DNA of 64,000 nucleotides from Charina bottae (lineage: Eukaryota; Chordata; Lepidosauria; Squamata; Charinaidae), in the NCBI GenBank assembly GCA_023362775.1, contig JALMGJ010000004.1, positions 84,833,298 to 84,897,297 on the forward strand, given 5' to 3'. This document shows positions 57,601-64,000 of the stretch, piece by piece. The position numbers and the translations under genes were made by a program. Numbering within the stretch: position 1 is the first letter of the stretch; every line of letters begins with the position of its first letter. Below the pieces are notes generated by a model. That model made no database searches. It saw nothing but the letters and a program-made list of their open reading frames with translations, and was not told the DNA's origin.

Positions 57601-59470
57601 TGAATGAAAGGAAACCATGGGAAATAGGTGGTCCGTCAAATTACCTGGCCCTATGCTATGAAGATATGCAGACGATACCACCCTAATGGCAGAAAGTGAA
57701 GAGGAACTAAAGAGCCTCTTGATGAGTGTGAAAGAGGAGAGTGCAAAAGCTGGCTTGAAACTCAACATTAAAAAAACACAGATCATGGCATCTGGTCCCA
57801 TCACTTCCTGGCAAATAGAAGGGGAAGAAATGGAAGAAGTGACAGATTTTATTTTCTTGGGCTCCAAGATCACCGCAGACAGTGACTGCAGCCATGAAAT
57901 TAAAAGACGCTTGCTCCTTTGGAGGAAAGCTATGGCAAACCTAGACAGCATATTAAAAAGCAGAGACATCATCTTGCTGACAAAGGTCAGTATAGTTAAA
58001 GCTATGGTTTTTCCAGTAGTAATGTATGGCTGTGAGAGTTGGACCATAAGGAAGGCTGAGCGCCGAAGAATTGATGCTTTCGAACTGTGGTGCTGGAGAA
58101 GACTCTTGAGAGTCCCTTGGACTGCAAGGAGGTCAAATCAGTCAATCCTAAAGGAAATCAACCCTGACTGCTCATTGGAAGGACAGATGTTGAAGCTGAA
58201 GCTCAAATACTTTGGCTACCTAATGCGAAGAGAGGACTCACTGGAAAAGACCCTGATGCTGGGAATGACAAGGCAAAAGGAGAAGGGGACGGCGGAGGAT
58301 GAGATGGTTAGATTGCATCACCGATGTAATGAACATGAATTTGAGTAAACTCCGGGTGATAGTGGAGGACAGGAAGGCCTGGCGTGCTATGGTCCATGAG
58401 GTCACAAAGAGTCAGACACGACTAAACGACTGAACAACAACATGCTATGAAGAACTTTATAAGTGAAAAACAGCCCCTTGAATTTTGCCCAGAAGTCCAC
58501 TGGCAAGCAGTATACCTCACAGAGCAAAGTGTCACATAGGCATACCAAGGTCTTTCCCACATACCATTACTGGGAGGAGGGGGCAAAAGGTGTCAATCTC
58601 TGAAGCACTGCATAAATAAGGATGAAGGACATTACCTCTCCCCCACAACACTGACTGGAACTGGCCCTTGAAAAAGGAGAACTACCATAGTATGGTGCTT
58701 CCAATTCTCAAATCTCATAGTCGGCCATAAAGGATAACATGGTTGATGGTATCAAAAGCCACTGAGAGATCAAGGGCTACAAGAATGGACACACCACCCC
58801 CATCCCAGCTTTACCAAAGGTCTTCAGTAAGTACAATCAATGCATCTCTGTCCTGAACCCTGACCTGAATGAAAAGAATCAGCTTCCTCCACAATCTTCT
58901 GCAACTATAGTCTGACCACCTTGTCAACAAACTTCCTGAAAAAAGGCAAATTGGAGACAGGTTGATAATTATCCAAAATCCTTGGATCCAAGACAGTTTC
59001 TTGAGGAGGGAATGTACCACCATCTTCAAGGCTGAAGCAACTAACCTCTCTCTCAAAGCCAGTGCCACTGCATGGACCCAGTGACTGGTCACCTCCCAGG
59101 CAATCTTAACAACCCAAGAAGGGCCCAGGTCTAATAATCAGGTGGCCAAACTCAAACTCATAGTTTGAAGTTTCATGGCTACCTCATCAGGAATCACAGC
59201 AGGGATTGGGTCACCTTTAAGAAAGCCACTGGTTGAATATAATCAGAGGTAATACAGGCAGATAAATATTGATGTTTTGTCATCTTTATTGCCACAAGGT
59301 AATCCTGAATGTGGGCTCTTAGCCATCTTCGATCAACTCTCACTTTGTGTTTTACTCCAAAGTGTTCCAGGCTGTTTGAGTGGCACTTCATCTCCCAGAG
59401 CTCCTTGATTTACTGATCAACACACAGGGAGAGGCCCTATAGGGGCAATGCGGTCCAAGACTCATTCAGG
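57601..59470 (-). mobile_element. L2/CR1-like LINE, interrupted by BovB
   Basis: Minus strand: LLKKLSWIQGFWIIINLSPI near 59005 (RT fingers), VRVQDRDALIVLTEDLW near 58840, LVALDLSVAFDTINHVIL near 58780 (motif A), then the carboxyl text around 58453 and 57653-57600 (cctatgctatgaag|aactttataag...cccttgaattttgcccagaagtccac). Heavily decayed. Confidence 0.75.
57665..58441 (+). mobile_element. BovB (RTE) LINE 3' copy nested in L2, 12-bp TSD
   Basis: The open frame 57686-58348 starts MAESEEELKSLLMSVKEESA just after the RT YADDT box (57664-57680), then VTDFIFLGSKITADSDCSHE, KAMVFPVVMYGCESWTIRKA, and WCWRRLLRVPWTARRSNQSI. It ends with the BovB tail gtcagacacgactaaacgactgaacaacaac. The perfect TSD atgctatgaaga is at 57653-57664 and 58442-58453; removing the insert restores the L2 text. 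Confidence 0.92.
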
Positions 59471-59980
59471 CAGTGACAAAGGCCTTAGCCAAACTGCCCA
59501 TAAAAATTTTCAGAGAGAATGCCAAGCTCTCTCTGGAACTCAACAGGCTGGGACAGGCTGATTGAATAGGCCTGCAGAAGAGCTGGGGGGCTGACATCAA
59601 TGAGCCAGAGGACAATCAGTGAGAGTTCTGTCCACAGCAATAGATTGATGACAATGTCCTCTAATACAAAATCATGTCACAGCTACCCTGAAGAGAAAAA
59701 CAGATCTAAAGTATGATCAACAGTGTATGTTGGGCCTTCAATGACTCCTGGTAGTTACAAAGATTCTTTCTTATAACATTTTTAGCAACGATATGAAAGT
59801 TGCTAAAGTTGCTTGCCTCTGTCTTCTTCCAGGATGTTTTTCAACTTCATGTCTCTCGAACAGACTATATTTACAGGGACAAAAGCCTTCTTATGGTGGC
59901 AAAATATTCTGCAGAAGCTGGGAAGCTGGGATGTACCCTTTTGCCTATGCTGCCCTCCTGTCTTCCTCAGTAATAGTGGA

Positions 59981-60000
59981 AAGAAAGAAAGAAAGAAAAA

Positions 60001-60064
<64 letters not shown>

Positions 60065-60065
60065 A
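59981..60065. repeat. (GAAA)n microsatellite
   Basis: About 20 units; Lys/Glu/Arg frames on plus and Phe/Ser/Leu frames on minus come from it. Confidence 0.97.
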
Positions 60066-60709
60066 CAGCATATTTATGGAAATATCTTTCAAGATAATTT
60101 TCTTGGCAGCTTCTATCAAAACAGTGTTTTGGAGGAAGGGTAAAGGGACAAATAAAGGTCTCATGGCATATGTTGGGTTTAAGAATCATGACAATGCATA
60201 GAAAACAGATGTTGCAACTGCTGATATGAACTTGGAAATGAGTTAACTGTAACAAGCTTATTAGGAACTAAAAGCCATTAAATGAATTGCTTCTAGCTCC
60301 TAATGCCATTATAATTCTTTGTTTCTGAAAGCTCCCAGAGTTTAATTCTAATCATGAGGAATAATCACAGCATCTTCATTCTGAAAAGAACGCAAGTTGG
60401 TTAAAGATATATGTGTAGTGTGGAAAATATGTTTTAAAAGGAAATGCAATATGGAAAATAAAACGAAAATCAAATTGTACAGTTAGAAGCAAATACCATA
60501 TAAAGAAATAAATATACTATTGAAAGGACATTGAGTTTGTCTTGCCATAGTGTTTGATACTGTAGGTCTACAGTATCAATTAATTTTTAAAGTATATAAA
60601 TAAATTGTGTTTATTTACTACTGGAAACTAAATAGCTGAGTAATATGCAGTGTTTATCTAGCATTGAGATACTATATTACAACACAGTAATATAATATCC
60701 CAGTTGGGA

Positions 60710-60772
60710 GAAGGAAGGAAGGAAGGAAGGAAGGAAGGAAGGAAGGAAGGAAGGAAGGAAGGAAGGAAGGAA
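60710..60772. repeat. (GGAA)n microsatellite
   Basis: About 15 units of GGAA with one AGAA change at the end. Confidence 0.97.
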
Positions 60773-60856
60773 AGAAGGAAACAGGACAAATGGAGATCAG
60801 AATAAGCATTCCCAACAATCAAGGTGGTTTTATTTAGGTGGTTCAAACACCTATCC

Positions 60857-61430
60857 TATCTATTTATTTATGTATTTATTTCAATATTTATAAGGCCACC
60901 CAACTCAGACAGTGTGGGCAGCATACAACATAAACACACAATAAATCAAAAAGAAGAAGAAAAAACTATATAACAACAAACAAGCATTATATAAATACAA
61001 AATCTAAAATGGGAACCAAGCACCCAACAAAAAACAACCTCAGGGGGGACTCCCACTCAACCAACCCCTAATGCCTGGAGGAAGAGCCAGGGCTCTTAAG
61101 AACTTTCCTAAAGGTAAGGATAATTGGGGCCTGTCAAATATTGAGGAGGGGGGGGAGAGGGAGATTGTTCCACAGAGCAGGGGCAACCACAGAAAAGGCA
61201 TGCTTCCTAGGTCCCATAAGATGACAAGACTTAAAAGGAGGACCCTGGAACATGCCCTCCCTGTGGAAGCATGTGGGGTGGGCAGATGTTCTTGGGAGAA
61301 GGCAGTTCCTCAAGTAACCTGGTCCTATGCCATGTAGGGCTTTCAAGGTAATCCCCAGTGCCTTGAACCACAGCCAGAAGCCTACTGGGAGCCAGTGCAG
61401 CTCACAGAGTAGCAGTGTTACGGTACGTTT
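60857..61430 (-). mobile_element. L2/CR1-like LINE carboxyl fragment
   Basis: The minus-strand frame within 61134-61553 shows LLLCELHWLPVGFWLWFKAL, ITLKALHGIGPGYLRNCLLP and KHAFSVVAPALWNNLPLP, the L2 carboxyl end. The 3' tail is the (ATTT)n at 60857-60885 with the ccacccaactcag hairpin region. Confidence 0.8.
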
Positions 61431-61552
61431 AATTGACATTTTGGACTTTCTGTAGCTATGGAAAGCTTCTTCATAGGCTGCTAAATCTGTTTTCACAAAT
61501 AGATCTTGCACTATTTCTGAAAGTGCTACACTGCTGTACATACAAGCACACA

Positions 61553-61648
61553 TGTCTATGAAGGTTCTCAGTCATCCAGGTGGAATTGTCTGTAGCTTGA
61601 ATCATGTCAACTGGATTTCTATTTTCTCAGTGGAAACGTTTCGCTCCT
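61553..61648 (-). mobile_element. Very short Penelope-like 3' stub with 12-bp TSD
   Basis: 96 bp identical in type to the outer end of the 20778 and 56986 PLEs (tctatgaaggttctcagtcatccagg...cagtggaaacgtttcgctcc). The perfect TSD tacaagcacaca is at 61541-61552 and 61649-61660. Confidence 0.88.
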
Positions 61649-62239
61649 TACAAGCACACACAATTCCTGACCAGCACTTTCTGTTTTTAAACTTTCTTCA
61701 TATGGGCTGGGGATGAGATAAAGGCAGCTTCATGAGCACATGGCAGAAGAAAGCAGTTATTAGGGTATGTTTATGCCATGATTGGGGGAAGGAAGGAAAA
61801 TGCATTGTTTGAATTTCACCATGCTGATTTAATAACTTAGTACTCTAAAATTATTAGATTCTTATTTCTAAGCCAGCACCTTCACCACTACACCAAACTG
61901 GCTCTGATGTTAAAATGTTGTTGGATTTTAAATAATATTTGACAAGGAAAGGCAGATGTGTTTTCTTACCATTCAAATGGTTGTGACCATGACACTTATT
62001 TTTTCAAGGAAACTATTCTTAAGTGCTTCTTTTTTCTTTATTTGCTTTATTCAAACTGATTTTGTTTCAATAACAATTAACACTAGATATAATAAGGAAG
62101 TAAGGCTCAGGTAACCATGATGACTGGGGAAATATAAACTGATAGTGATAACATTCTCATGCATGTTTACTTAAAAGGAGGTGCAAGTGGGTATGGATTG
62201 AGTGTCAGATCAGAAATAAGTAGGATCGACTATATGCAG

Positions 62240-62288
62240 TTATTTATTTATTATTTAAATTTATATGACCTCCCATCTCCCCCAACCG
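62240..62288 (-). mobile_element. L2-type 3' tail stub
   Basis: ttatttattatttaaatttatatgacctcccatctcccccaacc is the reverse complement of the hairpin tail and is truncated within the hairpin. Confidence 0.7.
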
Positions 62289-63451
62289 GCACTTGCTCCT
62301 AGAATGGCTTCTTTCAGAGAAGTAGAAGTCTGGGACAACAGTCTATATCAGGGGTCTGGTGGTCTTCATTCCATTGTTCTTGACTGCAATCCAATCTAGA
62401 TTGGATATACCTCTGATAGGGGATATAGATGGCATGTAGGGGATTATATGAAAATGAATAAATCACTAAGAACTGAAGCCTCTATTTATGTTGTATGTTC
62501 AAACTATGACTAGTATAGGCTTTACCACAGTTATGCCAAATCATCTTCCTTCCCTTCCCATCTTCCTTCCATGATTTGCATAACATTCATGAAAAATATG
62601 GACTTTAAAAAATGTTCAATAGTTTATGACTACCACTTGAAGATGTTCCTGTGCTGTAGATTGTGATAGATTCATACACCCTTGAATTTGCTGACCAGAA
62701 GTAGTTTATGACTACTTGCTTTTCTGCTATCTTCCTGTCTTAACTTTGGATACCTGTTCCTAGCTTTACTCCTACCCTGATTTCTTGACTGCTGGCCAAT
62801 TTCCAGATTTCATGGCATATGACCAATTTGCCTTTCTAGCATGCTACCGACTTATCCTTTTGATCTGACACTCAACCCAGTTCGATCTCATTCACAACTC
62901 ATCTGGTATACTGGGCTGTTTGCCTGGGTTTCGCTATTTTTGGATTGTTAGCATTTTTCTTCAGAAAATTATGAAGATTTTTTAAAAATCAAATATTGAT
63001 AAATGAATCATTCTTATGTAGGAAAATAAAAAAGCTTCAAATGCAGAATGCAAGAGGAGTATAGATGAATCCAATTTGGGAATATACTGTAGCTGTATGC
63101 AGCTGTTGATATGAGGTGATTTGCCACTTTGTCATCCCTGAATGGCAGTTCCCTTCCCCACATTGCATTTCCAATAGCAAGTCAGCTTTTTAATTATCCT
63201 CACATTTAAAAGCAATTTGCAATATCATCAAGAAGAATAAAGGGGCAGCTACAGTTTAGATTTTAGGTTACTATTTCCCTTACAAGCATACCATTTCCCC
63301 AAAGGACATATGTAGCAATCAAGGCCTTTGTCGCTTTCCTTTTATATTTATTAGCTTTAGTAAATAAAAAAAATCTGTTAGATTCTAAAGTTTCTCTTCT
63401 TAAAATATATAAACAATGGTTGGTAAAATTGTTAGAATACTTAAAGAACAA

Positions 63452-63514
63452 ATATATATATACACACACATACACACATACACATACACACACACACATA
63501 CATACATACATACA
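63452..63514. repeat. (TA)n(CA)n compound microsatellite
   Basis: TATATA, then ACACAC and ACATAC units. Confidence 0.93.
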
Positions 63515-63789
63515 GTATATATTTCAAAACATGCAAATGTAAGAAGTTTCAAGATAATGAAACATTCAATAGGGTACATCAAATAGTAGTTACAAATTAC
63601 TGAAATTAATTGAGAGCTGTGTTGTTAATGCTAATGAAATACAGTTGGGGATGTTAGGAGTGAAACTGTACGATTTTATTATAAATATGCCTTCAGTTAA
63701 ATCCTTGACACCTTTCTTCCATTAAATAATCAGTTTTCACTTACTTCACCTATTCATATCTTGTGTTTATTATTTATATTAGTATTATT

Positions 63790-63796
63790 ATCTATC

Positions 63797-63843
<47 letters not shown>

Positions 63844-63862
63844 ATCTATTTATCTATCTAGA
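63790..63862. repeat. (TATC)n microsatellite
   Basis: About 13 ATCT units followed by interrupted copies. Confidence 0.95.
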
Positions 63863-64000
63863 TTCAGTATATTCTATCTGATAGCATCCTTTTTTTCTGC
63901 CTGTTTATGTTTTCCTAACAGTTGGATGCTTTATTTGCTTTAATCTTCCAATGCAACAATATTTGTAAATGATATGGAAAGCATAATGGGTTTCCCCGAC

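Larger units (their letters stand above)
59480..60855 (+). other. CADM2 intron sequence with two microsatellites
   Basis: Only the (GAAA)n and (GGAA)n tracts are recognised; the sequence at 59480-59980 may be the far end of the L2 or unrelated. Confidence 0.5.
61661..64000 (+). other. CADM2 intron sequence with small repeats
   Basis: AT-rich intron. A fragment of the SINE head (accttcaccactacaccaaactggctct) lies at 61876-61904 and an L2 stub (minus) at 62240-62288. The remainder holds only microsatellites. Confidence 0.6.

Noticed and set aside
59793..60143. Lys/Glu-rich coding frame
   Set aside because: Produced by the (GAAA)n microsatellite.

Overview
The window is almost entirely intronic DNA of one vertebrate gene on the + strand. 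Three short exons at 7612-7749, 18031-18201 and 41075-41165 have proper splice sites and matching phases (1-1, 1-1, 1-0 style continuity). They encode the second Ig-like domain and the start of the third Ig-like domain of cell adhesion molecule 2 (CADM2/SynCAM2). The flanking introns are about 10.3 kb, 22.9 kb and more than 22.8 kb; no other host gene is seen.

The repeat population points to a squamate reptile (lizard or snake, not resolved). It includes several BovB (RTE) LINEs, a tRNA-derived SINE whose tail matches BovB, L2/CR1-like LINEs with (AAAT)n tails, Penelope-like elements (PLEs) with GIY-YIG remnants, L1 fragments, a Ty1/copia element, solo LTRs, a hAT MITE, and many long microsatellites in an AT-rich background.

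Layout. 1-7611: intron with a SINE, a 90-bp PLE stub and a decayed 4-kb LINE carrying an endonuclease and a reverse transcriptase (RT). 7612-7749: exon A. 7750-18030: solo LTRs at 8266-8527 and 16093-16543, a very decayed LINE at about 10.2-13.4 kb, and a tRNA-SINE at 16672. 18031-18201: exon B. 18202-41074: a palindromic PLE (20778-21463), an L1/BovB/L2 composite (21.84-23.39 kb), a LINE copy with a 5' inversion (23561-27314), a PLE (27.68-28.96 kb), a solo LTR (30529-31149), a 2.46-kb BovB (32201-34664), an L2 with a 90-bp target duplication, and an ORF1-only L1-like element (38708-40604). 41075-41165: exon C. 41166-64000: a PLE, a GC-rich hAT MITE (45436-45709), a three-level nest (SINE, then ORF1-only element, then copia; about 47.0-54.15 kb), an L1 ORF2 remnant, an R4-like tail, another PLE, a BovB copy inserted in an L2, and microsatellites.

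The host exons form one spliced product. The mobile elements are independent and mostly broken. I find no new cellular system; the most interesting signals are insertion structures whose target-site duplications (TSDs) and nesting can be read directly from the sequence.
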